Positions 43,221 to 51,232 of a DNA stretch of 64,000 nt are shown one piece after another. The notes beneath the pieces are model-generated. The model was not told the DNA's origin and did no database searches. It saw only the letters and a list, made by a program, of their open reading frames with translations. How positions within the stretch are numbered: the stretch's first letter is position 1; each line of letters starts with the position of its first letter. A program made the position numbers and the translations under genes. The DNA comes from Actinomycetospora lemnae. Lineage in GTDB: Bacteria > Actinomycetota > Actinomycetes > Mycobacteriales > Pseudonocardiaceae. The stretch is taken from positions 62,001-126,000 of the forward strand of contig NZ_JAQZAO010000001.1 in assembly GCF_028737315.1 (NCBI RefSeq). Direction: 5' to 3'.

Positions 43221-44879
43221 ATGTCCGCCGACGACGGAGCCGGCAGCGGTGCGGAGGGCGTCCCGGGCGACGCCGGGGCCGGCGACGCCCGCAGCGACGC
43301 CGAGCTGATCGCGCTGCTGCGCGGACGGGGCGCGGACCGCGACTCGACCGCCGCCTTCGCCACCCTCTACGCGCGCCACCAGCTCGCCGCCCGGGTGCTG
43401 GCCCGCCAGCTCGCCCGCTCCCCCGCGGACGCCGACGACCTCGTCGCCGGCGCCTTCACGAGGATGCTCGAGGTGCTGCGCGCCGGGCGCGGCCCCACCG
43501 AGGCGTTCCGGGCGTACCTGCTGACCTCGGTGCGCCACCTCGCCTACGACCGCAGCCGCGCCGAACGCCGCGTCGACCTCACCGACGACCTCACCGACGT
43601 CCAGGGCGTCGACCCCGACCGCACGATCGTCCCGTTCACCGACCCCGCGCTGGCCGGCCTCGAGCGGACGATGGCCGCGCGCGCGTTCGCGACGCTGCCC
43701 GAGCGCTGGCAGGCGGTGCTCTGGCACCTCGAGGTCGAGGGCGACACGCCCGCCGACATCGCGCCCTTGTTCGGGCTGTCGGCCAACGCCGTGTCCGCGC
43801 TCGGCTACCGCGCGCGGGAGGGCCTGCGCCAGGCCTACCTCCAGGAGCACCTCGACAGCGGGTCCGGACGCTGGGACCGCCGGCACCGCGAGACCGGCGA
43901 GAAGCTCGGCGCCTACACCCGCGGCGGCCTCGCGCGCCGGGAGGCGGAGCGGGTCGAGGCGCACCTCGCCGAGTGCTCCGAGTGCCGCGCTCTCGCCGAC
44001 GAGCTGCGCGACGTCAACGCCGGGATGTTGCGCGCGGTGGTGGCGCCGCTCGTGCTCGGGGCGGGGGTGCTGGGCTACCTGGCCTCGCGGGGCTCGACCG
44101 GCCCGTTGGCCTTCCCCGCCAGCACCGGGGAGCTGGCCGTCGCCGGAGGCGGCGCGCTCGGGCTGCTCGGGGCGCTGACCGGGATCACGGGCGCCGTCCG
44201 GCCGGTCCCGACCGTGCGCGTGCGCACGGCCGGCGTGATCGGCCTCGCCGGGGCGGTCGGCCTCGCGGCCGTCGTGCTGGGCGACGCCCTCGAACCGGCC
44301 CCGCCGGTCGCGGCCCGCCCGGCGCCGGTGATCGTGCCGCCGGGGGTGGTGCCGCCGGGGGTGCCGGAGGTCCTGCCGCCGGGGGTGGTGGTGCCCGACG
44401 TCCCGGAGGCCCTGCCGCCGGGCGTGCCGGTACCGGACGCGTCGCCGAGCTCGGGCGCGCCGGGCGGTGGCGCGGGGCCGACCCCGGGGACGGAGCGAGG
44501 CCCGGCCCGCGCACCCTCGCCGGAGGCCGTGCTCGCGATCCCGGGCCTGACCGGCGACGGCGGTGACGGCGGCGGCGGCGGTGACGGCGGCGGTGACGCC
44601 GACCGCCCCACCGCGCCGGACCGCGCGAGCCGGTCCGCACGTGCGGCGGCCGCCGAGGCGCACGCGACCGCCGCCGCCCGTCGCGACACGACCCGCGCGA
44701 CCGTCGACGGTCGACGCGCCGAGCACCCGGCGCCCGCCGCCCGCACCACCGCCGCCCGCGCCCGACCCGCTGACCTGGACTGCCTCGTCACGGCCCGGCT
44801 GCCCGTGCTCGGCGGGACGGGCGTGATCTGCCGGACCGGCACCGCGACCCGGGAGGCCTCACTACACTCCGCCCGGTGA
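43221..44879 (+). CDS. ECF sigma factor fused to zinc-finger anti-sigma-like and membrane domains
   Basis: 552 aa. Sigma region 2 at about 45-110 (FATLYARHQLAARVL, DADDLVAGAFTRML), region 4 at about 150-205 (LPERWQAVLWHLEVEGDTPA, then LSANAVSALGYRAREGLR). It continues into a zf-HC2 anti-sigma-type motif HLAECSEC (HxxxCxxC) near 250-257, then three hydrophobic segments at about 272-350 and a Pro/Val/Gly-rich outer region ending with LDCLVTARLPVLGGTGVIC. This is a membrane-anchored sigma with a built-in control domain, like actinobacterial ECF groups with long C-terminal extensions. Target promoters unknown. Stop overlaps gtrA as GTGA. Confidence 0.82.
   Translation: MSADDGAGSGAEGVPGDAGAGDARSDAELIALLRGRGADRDSTAAFATLYARHQLAARVLARQLARSPADADDLVAGAFTRMLEVLRAGRGPTEAFRAYLLTSVRHLAYDRSRAERRVDLTDDLTDVQGVDPDRTIVPFTDPALAGLERTMAARAFATLPERWQAVLWHLEVEGDTPADIAPLFGLSANAVSALGYRAREGLRQAYLQEHLDSGSGRWDRRHRETGEKLGAYTRGGLARREAERVEAHLAECSECRALADELRDVNAGMLRAVVAPLVLGAGVLGYLASRGSTGPLAFPASTGELAVAGGGALGLLGALTGITGAVRPVPTVRVRTAGVIGLAGAVGLAAVVLGDALEPAPPVAARPAPVIVPPGVVPPGVPEVLPPGVVVPDVPEALPPGVPVPDASPSSGAPGGGAGPTPGTERGPARAPSPEAVLAIPGLTGDGGDGGGGGDGGGDADRPTAPDRASRSARAAAAEAHATAAARRDTTRATVDGRRAEHPAPAARTTAARARPADLDCLVTARLPVLGGTGVICRTGTATREASLHSAR
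44863..44868 (+). promoter_or_regulatory. Leaderless -10 box for the GtrA gene inside the sigma gene end
   Basis: TACACT, 7 nt (CCGCCCG) before GTG 44876. Gives the GtrA gene an independent promoter despite its GTGA coupling to the sigma gene. Confidence 0.5.
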
Positions 44880-45361
44880 CGGGGCTGCGCGACGTGCCGG
44901 GCCGGGCCGCGCGGCTCGTCGACCGGCACGGCGAGCTGGTCAAGTTCGCCACCGTCGGCGCGATCACCTTCGTGGTCGACACGGCCGTGTTCGTCACCGC
45001 CAAGTCCACGGTGCTCGAGCCCAAGCCCGTCACGGCGAAGGTCGTGGCGGTGCTGGTCGCGACGATCGTGGGCTACGTCCTCAACCGCGAGTGGTCGTTC
45101 CGCACCCGCGGCGGGCGCGGGCGGCCCCACGAGGCGCTGCTGTACTTCGCCGTCTCCGGCGTCGCGCTGACGATCAACGCCGCACCGCTCGGGATCTCGC
45201 GCTACGTGCTCGACCTCGCCACGCCCGCCGTCTCGTCGCTGACCGAGCACGTCGCCGACCTGGTCAGCGCCCAGGTGGTCGGGACGCTCCTCGCGATGGT
45301 GTTCCGCTGGTGGGCGTTCCGGCGGTGGGTGTTCCCCGACGAGGTCGGCCCGCTGCGGTAG
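44876..45361 (+). CDS. GtrA family membrane protein
   Basis: 161 aa with four hydrophobic segments. Typical pattern: GELVKFATVGAITFVVDTAVF, NREWSFRTRG, EALLYFAVSGVALTINAAPL and FRWWAFRRWVFPDE. Family members help flip or transfer polyprenyl-linked sugars for cell-surface polysaccharides. The mycobacterial counterpart lies next to purK and the PH-domain gene. Starts within the sigma stop. Confidence 0.88.
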   Translation: MTGLRDVPGRAARLVDRHGELVKFATVGAITFVVDTAVFVTAKSTVLEPKPVTAKVVAVLVATIVGYVLNREWSFRTRGGRGRPHEALLYFAVSGVALTINAAPLGISRYVLDLATPAVSSLTEHVADLVSAQVVGTLLAMVFRWWAFRRWVFPDEVGPLR

Positions 45362-45362
45362 C

Positions 45363-45489
45363 CGAGCGAACGCTCGACGTGACCGAGCCGGGGCCCCGAT
45401 CGGGGTACGACCCTCCGCCGACCGATGTCGTCGCGGCCACCGCATGCCGAGATCGACGACCGCCGGTCTCCGAGGCGGAGCCGGTCGTC
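45363..45489 (+). promoter_or_regulatory. Palindromes and hairpin in the 233-base gap after GtrA
   Basis: CGAGCGAACGCTCG (45363-45376) is a 6-bp hairpin that may end GtrA transcription. CCCCGATCGGGG (45394-45405) is a perfect 12-bp palindrome. GACGACCG (45455-45462) pairs with CGGTCGTC (45482-45489) around a CTCCG-AGG-CGGAG inner hairpin. TACCTT at 45523-45528 may be the -10 for the next gene. No gene is seen here. Confidence 0.35.
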
Positions 45490-45594
45490 GCCCGAACGCG
45501 CAGGGGTTTCCAAGGTTCTTGATACCTTCGGTACCGCTCGGCCGGGGAGGGCTCAGGCGGGCCGGGCCTCGAAGGACGCGGAGGAGGACCAGCT

Positions 45595-45852
45595 GTGCCG
45601 AAGCTCCCGTGCCCGCATCGCACCGCCGGCCGGGACGTCACCGCCGATCCCCTGCTCGACGCCGACGGGCTCGAGCAGTGCGACGGACTGATGGTCCTGG
45701 TCCTCGACCCCGTCACCGGTGCCGCCGACACCTACGGACCGTATCCGGCGCCGCGGGCCCGCGAGGAGGCCCACGGCCGTCGCCGGGAGCTCGACGCCGA
45801 GGACCTCACCGAGGTCACCGTCGCGCTGGTCCGCCACCACCGTCCCCGCTGA
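45595..45852 (+). CDS. Small conserved-looking hypothetical protein
   Basis: 85 aa, function not recognised. GTG preceded by GGAGGAGG at 7-8 bases. PKLPCPHRTAGRDVTADPLLD, a central CDGLMVLVLDPVTGA strand pattern and DTYGPYPAPRAREEAHGRRR make it look like a small alpha-beta domain with two Cys. Codon third positions are GC-rich as in real neighbours. Ends 13 bases before the convergent sensor kinase. Confidence 0.6.
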   Translation: MPKLPCPHRTAGRDVTADPLLDADGLEQCDGLMVLVLDPVTGAADTYGPYPAPRAREEAHGRRRELDAEDLTEVTVALVRHHRPR

Positions 45853-45864
45853 GCCGGGCCCGGC

Positions 45865-47145
45865 TCAGCGCGGTCCCGTCGTCGGCAGCGGTCGCGGGGC
45901 GGCGACGGTCCGGTCGGTGCGGGGCACGGGCAGGAACACCGCGAACGTCGCGGGCCGGGTGCGGGCGAGCTCGAGGCGCCCGCCGTCGGCCTCGACGAGG
46001 GCGCGGGCCAGGGCCAGCCCGAAGCCGGTCGACGCGGCCCCGGACACCCCGCGGTCGAACACGTGCGGGGCGAGCTCGGGCGGCACGCCGTCGCCGTGGT
46101 CGCCGACCTCGACGACGATCGTGTCGTTGTCCGACAGGCGCGCCGAGAGCGTGACCGTGCCCCGCCCGTGGCGCAGGGCGTTGTCGACGAGCACCCCGAG
46201 CGCCTCGCGCAGCCGCCCCGACGTCGCGCGCGCGACGAGGCCCTCGGGCGTGCGCACGCGGATCGTGCGGCCCTCGGCGCGCAGCGGGTCGCGCCACTCG
46301 TCCGCGACGGCCTCCAGCTCGCCCGCCACCTCCAGCGGCGCCGCCCCCGCCGCGCGGGCCGCGCGCGCCGAGGCCAGGAGCTCGTCGAGCACCTCGGCGA
46401 GCCGCTCGGCCTGCTCCAGCGCCGCCGCGCCCTCCGCCGAGACCTGCTCGTCGGGGTGGGCCGCGAGCTCGTCGAGGCGCAGCTGCAGGGCCGTGAGGCG
46501 GCTGCGGAGCTGGTGGGACACGTCGCCGACGAGCTCGCGCTCCCGCTGGAGCAGGTCGGCGAGCGCGGCGGCCGAGGAGTCGAGGACGTCGGACACCCGG
46601 TCGAGCTCCGGGATGCCGTGGCGGTGCGGCGCGGGCCGGAAGTCGCCGGCGCCGAGGCGCGCGGCGCGGCCGGCCACCTGCTGCAGCGGATCGGCCAGCC
46701 GCCGGGCGGTCAGCGTCGCCACCACCGCACCCACGGCCACCGACAGCAGCACCGCCGCGAGCACCAGCGCCGTCGCCTGCAGCTGGCGCGCCCGCATCTC
46801 GGTGATCGGCTCCGAGAGCACCGCCGACCCCGACAGCCCGAACGGCAGGGTCTCGCTGACCGTCGGCCCCGGGGCCAGCTCGCCCAGCGTGCTCGTGCCC
46901 CGCGGCGTGCGGACCACCAGCGACCCGCCCGGCGGCACCGCGATCCCGACCGCGCTGAGGTCCACCGCTCGCTCTGCCGAGACCTGCGAGTCGAGCGTCG
47001 CCACGACCTGCCGCAGCCGCGAGTTGATGTCGGCGCGCGTGAAGTCCTCGACCAGCCGCCACGTGGTGAGCGCCAGCGGCCCGCCCAGCACCGCCACCGT
47101 GATGGTGACGACGATGAGCGTCGAGACGAGGATCCGGCGGCGCAC
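45865..47145 (-). CDS. Two-component sensor histidine kinase
   Basis: 426 aa. Two transmembrane segments (residues about 5-28 and 124-145) enclose a sensor domain of 95 residues; HAMP at about 146-198; H-box VGDVSHQLRSRL (His211); N-box VDNALRHGRG; G boxes VGDHGDGVPPE and GFGLALARALVEADGG. The H-box has HQLRSRL rather than HELRTPL, a variant found in actinobacterial kinases. Follows its regulator with a 9-base gap. Signal unknown. GTG start. Confidence 0.92.
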   Translation of the reverse strand: MRRRILVSTLIVVTITVAVLGGPLALTTWRLVEDFTRADINSRLRQVVATLDSQVSAERAVDLSAVGIAVPPGGSLVVRTPRGTSTLGELAPGPTVSETLPFGLSGSAVLSEPITEMRARQLQATALVLAAVLLSVAVGAVVATLTARRLADPLQQVAGRAARLGAGDFRPAPHRHGIPELDRVSDVLDSSAAALADLLQRERELVGDVSHQLRSRLTALQLRLDELAAHPDEQVSAEGAAALEQAERLAEVLDELLASARAARAAGAAPLEVAGELEAVADEWRDPLRAEGRTIRVRTPEGLVARATSGRLREALGVLVDNALRHGRGTVTLSARLSDNDTIVVEVGDHGDGVPPELAPHVFDRGVSGAASTGFGLALARALVEADGGRLELARTRPATFAVFLPVPRTDRTVAAPRPLPTTGPR

Positions 47146-47154
47146 GGGCGGGCC

Positions 47155-47826
47155 CTAGGTGTTGAAGCGGAACCCGACCCCGCGCACCGTGCTGATGCGC
47201 TTGCCGCCGACCCCGCCGCCCTCGTCGGCGAGCTTGCGGCGCAGCCAGGACATGTGCATGTCCAGGGTCTTGGAGGTCTTCATCTCGGGGTCGTTCCAGA
47301 CCTCGCGGAGGATCTCCTCCCGGGACACCACCTGCCCGGCGTGGGCCATGAGCACCCGGAGCAGCTCGAACTCCTTGTTGGCCAGGCCGACCTCGACCCC
47401 GTCGACCGTGACCCGCCGCGCCGACGGCTCCAGCCGCACCCCGCCGGCGTCGAGCACCTCGGGCGCCCGGCGCCGCAAGAGCGCCCGCACCCGGGCCAGG
47501 AGCTCGGCGAGCCGGAAGGGCTTGCCCACGTAGTCGTCCGCACCGGCGTCCAGGCCGACGACGAAGTCGACCTCGTCGGTGCGCGCGGTGAGCATGAGCA
47601 CGGGCAGGTCGGGCTGGTCGGCGCGCACCCGCCGGCAGACCTCGAGCCCGTCCATCCCCGGCAGGCCCAGGTCCAGCACCATGAGGTCGGGTCCGGCGGC
47701 GCCCGCGCGGTGGAGCGCGGCCTGACCGTCGCCGACGACGTCGACCTCGTAGCCCTCGCGCTGCAGCGCCCGGGAGAGGGGTCCGGCGATCGCCGCGTCG
47801 TCCTCGACGAGCAGCACGGTGGTCAC
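47155..47826 (-). CDS. OmpR-family response regulator
   Basis: 223 aa. Receiver VLLVEDDAA, phospho-acceptor Asp52 in MVLDLGLPGMDG, Thr in LMLTAR and Lys in DYVGKPF. Winged helix 130-223 with ANKEFELLRVLM, MSWLRRKLADEG and STVRGVGFRFNT. GTG 47826 with -10 TACTGT exactly six bases before it, so leaderless. Regulator-kinase operon, divergent from hisN by 49 bases. Confidence 0.94.
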   Translation of the reverse strand: MTTVLLVEDDAAIAGPLSRALQREGYEVDVVGDGQAALHRAGAAGPDLMVLDLGLPGMDGLEVCRRVRADQPDLPVLMLTARTDEVDFVVGLDAGADDYVGKPFRLAELLARVRALLRRRAPEVLDAGGVRLEPSARRVTVDGVEVGLANKEFELLRVLMAHAGQVVSREEILREVWNDPEMKTSKTLDMHMSWLRRKLADEGGGVGGKRISTVRGVGFRFNT

Positions 47827-47875
47827 CGCGCCACAGTAGCCCCGGGGAGGGAGAGCCCTGGCACGATCGCCCGCC

Positions 47876-48751
47876 ATGAGCTCCGCCGGGTCCGCCGACC
47901 TCGATCCCGCCGATGACCCCGCCGATGACCCCGCCGCCGACCCCGCCCTCGACGCCGACCTCGACACCGACCTGGACGCCGACCTCGCCCTCGCCCTGTC
48001 GCTCGCGGACGCCGCCGACGCGGTGACCCTGCCCCGCTTCCGCGCCGTGGACCTGCGCGTGGAGCGCAAGCCCGACCGCACCCCGGTGACCGACGCGGAC
48101 ACCGCCTGCGAGGACCGCCTGCGCGCCGTGCTCGCCACCCACCGCCCCGACGACGACGTGCTCGGCGAGGAGCGCGGCGGCGACCTCGGCGCCGGGCGGG
48201 TGTGGGTGATCGACCCGATCGACGGCACCAAGAACTTCTCCCGCGGCATCCCGGTGTGGGCGACCCTCATTGCGCTCGTGCAGGACGGCCGTCCCGTCGT
48301 CGGCGCCGTCAGCGCGCCCGCGCTGGGCCGGCGCTGGTGGGCCGCGGCGGGGCGGGGCGCCCACACCAGCGACCCCGCCCGCGGCGTCGACGCGGCGCCG
48401 CTCGCGGTGTCGGCGATCGGGACGCTCGAGGACGCCTACGCCTCCACCACCGACCTCGAGTACTGGCGCACGATCGACCGGCAGGAGCAGTGGCTCGCGC
48501 TGACCCGGGCGTGCTGGGAGACCCGCGCGTTCGGCGACTTCTGGCACCACTGCCTCGTCGCCGAGGGCGTGCTCGACGTCGCCGTGGAGCCGGCCGCCAA
48601 CACCTGGGACCTCGCGGCCGCGCAGGTGCTCGTCGAGGAGGCCGGCGGCCGCCTCACCGACCTGGCCGGCGTCGCGCGCCCCGACGGGGGCGACTCGCTG
48701 ACGACCAACGGCCTCCTGCACGACGCGGCCCTGGAGATCGTCCGCCGCTAG
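47876..48751 (+). CDS. hisN: Histidinol-phosphatase (inositol monophosphatase fold)
   Basis: 291 aa. The core ALALSLADAADAVTLPRFRA, VERKPDRTPVTDAD, VLGEERGGD, the Mg-binding VIDPIDGTKNF and WDLAAAQVLVEEAGG match actinobacterial HisN, which dephosphorylates L-histidinol phosphate; other IMPase substrates cannot be excluded. Residues 8-36 are Asp/Ala/Pro repeats (DPADDPADDPAADPALDADL), so the catalytic fold begins near 37. ATG with CACGAT eight bases upstream. Confidence 0.88.
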   Translation: MSSAGSADLDPADDPADDPAADPALDADLDTDLDADLALALSLADAADAVTLPRFRAVDLRVERKPDRTPVTDADTACEDRLRAVLATHRPDDDVLGEERGGDLGAGRVWVIDPIDGTKNFSRGIPVWATLIALVQDGRPVVGAVSAPALGRRWWAAAGRGAHTSDPARGVDAAPLAVSAIGTLEDAYASTTDLEYWRTIDRQEQWLALTRACWETRAFGDFWHHCLVAEGVLDVAVEPAANTWDLAAAQVLVEEAGGRLTDLAGVARPDGGDSLTTNGLLHDAALEIVRR

Positions 48752-49032
48752 CCGGTCGACCCCGCGAGCCGCGCCCACACCAGCCGCCCGAACAGCGAGA
48801 AGCACGCGGCCGACTCGTCGTCGAACCGCGTCCACTCGAACCGCCCACCACGCTCGCACCAGAACACCTCCCAGCTCCCGTCCTCGGTCCCGTCCGCCCC
48901 CGGCACGCGGCGCACGCACCACGCCCGCTCGACCTCGGCGTCCACGCTGACCGCCGCCCCGGCCACCCCGGCCGCGGCCAGCCAGCCCGCCAGCTCACCG
49001 GCTCGCACACCGGGTTCGACGCAGCCGCACAC
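48748..49032 (-). CDS. Small hypothetical protein, immunity-protein-like pattern
   Basis: 94 aa, not recognised with certainty. GSWEVFWCERGGRFEWTRFDDESAACFSLFGRLVW (read here in two parts: GSWEVFWCERGG and FDDESAACFSLFGRL) is like a short module in actinobacterial proteins sometimes found beside polymorphic toxins. No toxin gene is nearby. GTG 49032, or GTG 49008. Four-base overlap with the convergent hisN stop. Confidence 0.5.
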   Translation of the reverse strand: MCGCVEPGVRAGELAGWLAAAGVAGAAVSVDAEVERAWCVRRVPGADGTEDGSWEVFWCERGGRFEWTRFDDESAACFSLFGRLVWARLAGSTG

Positions 49033-49115
49033 CGGGCGGTTCCCCCGCGAGGCGGCACCGTGCCGAGCGGGAGCTGTCGCGCCGGAGGCGGATCACCGGT
49101 GGCACGATCACCGCC

Positions 49116-49607
49116 GTGACCGCCCCCGAGGTCTGCTTCGAGGATCTGCCCGCCGGTCGGCGCATCGCGCTCGGCTCGGTGGTCGTCGACCGCGACGAGA
49201 TGCTCGCCTTCAACCGCCGCTTCGACCCCCAGCCCTTCCACGTCGACGAGGAGGCCGCCCGGGAGTCGCTGTTCGGCGGGCTGTGCGCGTCGGGGTGGTT
49301 CACCGCGTCGCTGTGGATGCGCTGCTACGTCGACGGGCTGCTCACGCGCGCGGCGTCGCTGGGCTCACCCGGCGGGGACGAGATCTCCTGGCCGGCACCG
49401 GTGTTCCCGGGCGACCGGCTCGACGCCGCGATGGAGGTGCTCGCCGCGCGGGTGTCGGCGAGCCGTCCCCACCTGGGCCTCGTCACCCTGCTGGGCACGC
49501 TCACCCGCGACGACGGCACCCCGGTCTACCGCGGGCGTTTCACCGGGATGTTCGGGCGGCGCGACGGCGCTCCCGCCGCCGCGCCCGGCGACCCCGCCAG
49601 CCCCTGA
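49116..49607 (+). CDS. MaoC-family hot-dog-fold dehydratase
   Basis: 163 aa. MaoC motif: FNRRFDPQPFHVDEEAARES (Asp and His active-site pair), FGGLCASGWFTASLWMR, and ISWPAPVFPGDRLDAAMEVL. Such proteins hydrate enoyl-CoA thioesters. GTG with -10-like CACGAT seven bases upstream, the same layout as at hisN. Its last 68 bases overlap the convergent PH-domain gene. Confidence 0.87.
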   Translation: MTAPEVCFEDLPAGRRIALGSVVVDRDEMLAFNRRFDPQPFHVDEEAARESLFGGLCASGWFTASLWMRCYVDGLLTRAASLGSPGGDEISWPAPVFPGDRLDAAMEVLAARVSASRPHLGLVTLLGTLTRDDGTPVYRGRFTGMFGRRDGAPAAAPGDPASP

Positions 49608-50250
49608 CCGGCTCATCGGTCTCGTCGGTCTCGTCGGCCTCGTCGATCTCGTCGGCCTCGTCCGGGTCCTCCTCGTCGAGGGGCTCCTCGAGCTCCTCCT
49701 CGTCCCACCCGCCCCACTCGTCGGCCGCCCGCGGGACGACCGCCCGGTCGAGCCCGCCCCGGTCCTCGGCCATGGTCTCGACCAGCGACGCCAGGCGCTC
49801 GACGTCGCCCAGCCCCGCGAACTCCCACGGCTCGTCGGTGCCCGCGGTCGCGACGACGAGCGTGCCCGCGCCCAGCACCCGCTCCGACCCGGTGCTGCGC
49901 GTGCGCACCTCGGTGATCGTCGGGCCGGCGACCTCCACGCTCTCGCGGGCGAGCACGCCCTCGCGCACGAGCAGGCGCCGGTCGGTGACGACGAGGTGCG
50001 TGCAGCGCCAGCGCACGAGCGGCAGCACGGCGAGCCAGGCGATCGCGACCACCGCGAGCAGCACCAGCGCGAGGCGGACCGCGGTGCGCGTGGAGCCGGA
50101 CGGGATGCCGTCGGCGAGGCCGGCGAGCAGGGCCGCGAGGAACACCGCGGCCGGCGGGACCAGCGCGGGCACGACGAGCATGCGCCAGTGCGGGCGCCGG
50201 TGGGCGAGCACGTGCTCGCCGCGGCGCAGCACGCCGTCGGGGTAGGCCAC
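49540..50250 (-). CDS. PH-domain (bPH) membrane protein
   Basis: 236 aa. Two helices at about 24-48 and 58-78, then a bacterial PH-like domain (WRCTHLVVTDRRLLVREGVL, ESVEVAGPTITEVRTRS, GAGTLVVATAG). A strongly acidic segment of DE-rich repeats at about 180-210 precedes a basic RRARRRERRR end. A homologue lies between GtrA and birA in mycobacteria. Function unknown. GTG 50250. Confidence 0.84.
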   Translation of the reverse strand: MAYPDGVLRRGEHVLAHRRPHWRMLVVPALVPPAAVFLAALLAGLADGIPSGSTRTAVRLALVLLAVVAIAWLAVLPLVRWRCTHLVVTDRRLLVREGVLARESVEVAGPTITEVRTRSTGSERVLGAGTLVVATAGTDEPWEFAGLGDVERLASLVETMAEDRGGLDRAVVPRAADEWGGWDEEELEEPLDEEDPDEADEIDEADETDETDEPVRGWRGRRARRRERRRAARTSR

Positions 50251-50283
50251 GCCCGCACCCCCTCCCGGGACCCTCCGGCGAGG

Positions 50284-51111
50284 CTAGCGAGCGGCGGGCC
50301 GCACGTGGACGACGTCGCCCGCCGACACGACGGTGGTGTCCCCGTCCGGGGCACGCACGGCGAGCCGCCCGTCCCGGTCGACGTCGACGGCGCGGCCGGC
50401 GAGCACCCGGTCGCCGGGCAGCGTCACCGTCACCTCGCGGCCCAACGTGGCGCAGTGCGCGCGGTAGTCGTCGACGATCCCGGCGGCGACCGCGTCCCCG
50501 TGCGCGTCGCGCCACCGCCCGTCGAGGTCGGCCAGCGCGCGCAGCACCGCGACCAGCACGTCGCCCCGCTCGAGCTCGGCGCCCTCGGCGGCGAGGGACG
50601 TCGCGCCCGCGGGCAGGTCGGCCAGCGGGGTCGCGACGTTGAGGCCGATCCCGACGACGAGCGCGCGCTCGTCACCGGTGACCGCGCCGACCTCGGCCAG
50701 CACCCCGGCGCCCTTCGCGCCGTCGCCCAGCAGCAGGTCGTTGGGCCACTTCAGCGCGGCGGGGACGGCGCCGCCGGTCAGCGCGCCCACCGCCTCGACC
50801 AGCGCCAGCCCGGCCAGCAGCGGCGCCCACCCCCAGCGCTCGGGTGCCACCTCGCGCGGACGCAGGAGCACCGAGAACGTCAGGCCCTCCCCCGCGCGGT
50901 CCTCCCAGACCCGCTCGCGGCGTCCCCGGCCCGCGTCCTGGTGCTCGGCGACGAGGACGGTCCGGTCGGGCGCGGCGTCGGGGCCGGCCACGCGCGCGAG
51001 GAGGTCGGCGTTGGTGGAGCCGGTGCTGGTCACGACGTCCAGCACCGCCCACGGCCCCGACGGCGGACCCAGCGCGCGACGCAGCGACTCTTCGTCCAGG
51101 GGAGCGGCCAC
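50284..51111 (-). CDS. birA: Biotin--[acetyl-CoA carboxylase] ligase
   Basis: 275 aa. Attaches biotin to the lysine of carboxylase BCCP domains such as AccA3 here. Catalytic motifs: STGSTNADLLARV, EHQDAGRGRRERVW (biotinyl-AMP loop), LKWPNDLLL and VVGIGLNV. No N-terminal helix-turn-helix, so a monofunctional ligase. GTG 51111 with TACGGT eight bases upstream (leaderless). Divergent from the accD5 gene it serves. Confidence 0.95.
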   Translation of the reverse strand: MAAPLDEESLRRALGPPSGPWAVLDVVTSTGSTNADLLARVAGPDAAPDRTVLVAEHQDAGRGRRERVWEDRAGEGLTFSVLLRPREVAPERWGWAPLLAGLALVEAVGALTGGAVPAALKWPNDLLLGDGAKGAGVLAEVGAVTGDERALVVGIGLNVATPLADLPAGATSLAAEGAELERGDVLVAVLRALADLDGRWRDAHGDAVAAGIVDDYRAHCATLGREVTVTLPGDRVLAGRAVDVDRDGRLAVRAPDGDTTVVSAGDVVHVRPAAR

Positions 51112-51179
51112 GACCGCGCACCGTAGTGCCGCTGATCACCCTCTCGCCCGCGTCCCCCGGCCGTGTCGGGGGCGGTCGC

Positions 51180-51232
51180 TACAGTGCCGCTCCATGACGG
51201 ACACCAAGCGGAGCGGAGCTGGACCATCATGA
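51180..51232 (+). promoter_or_regulatory. Leaderless 12-codon ORF coupled to accD5
   Basis: -10 TACAGT (51180-51185), then 8 nt and an ATG at 51194 that opens a 12-codon frame, [12 protein letters not shown], whose TGA (51230-51232) overlaps the accD5 ATG as ATGA. The transcript would begin at this ATG, and accD5 would be reached by termination-reinitiation. GCGGAGCGGAGC inside could serve as a ribosome binding site. Confidence 0.6.

Noticed and set aside
45815-48922. A 1035-codon minus-strand frame spanning hisN, the response regulator and the kinase
   Set aside because: It runs in a different frame from both two-component genes and gives repeats typical of frame-shadow translation.
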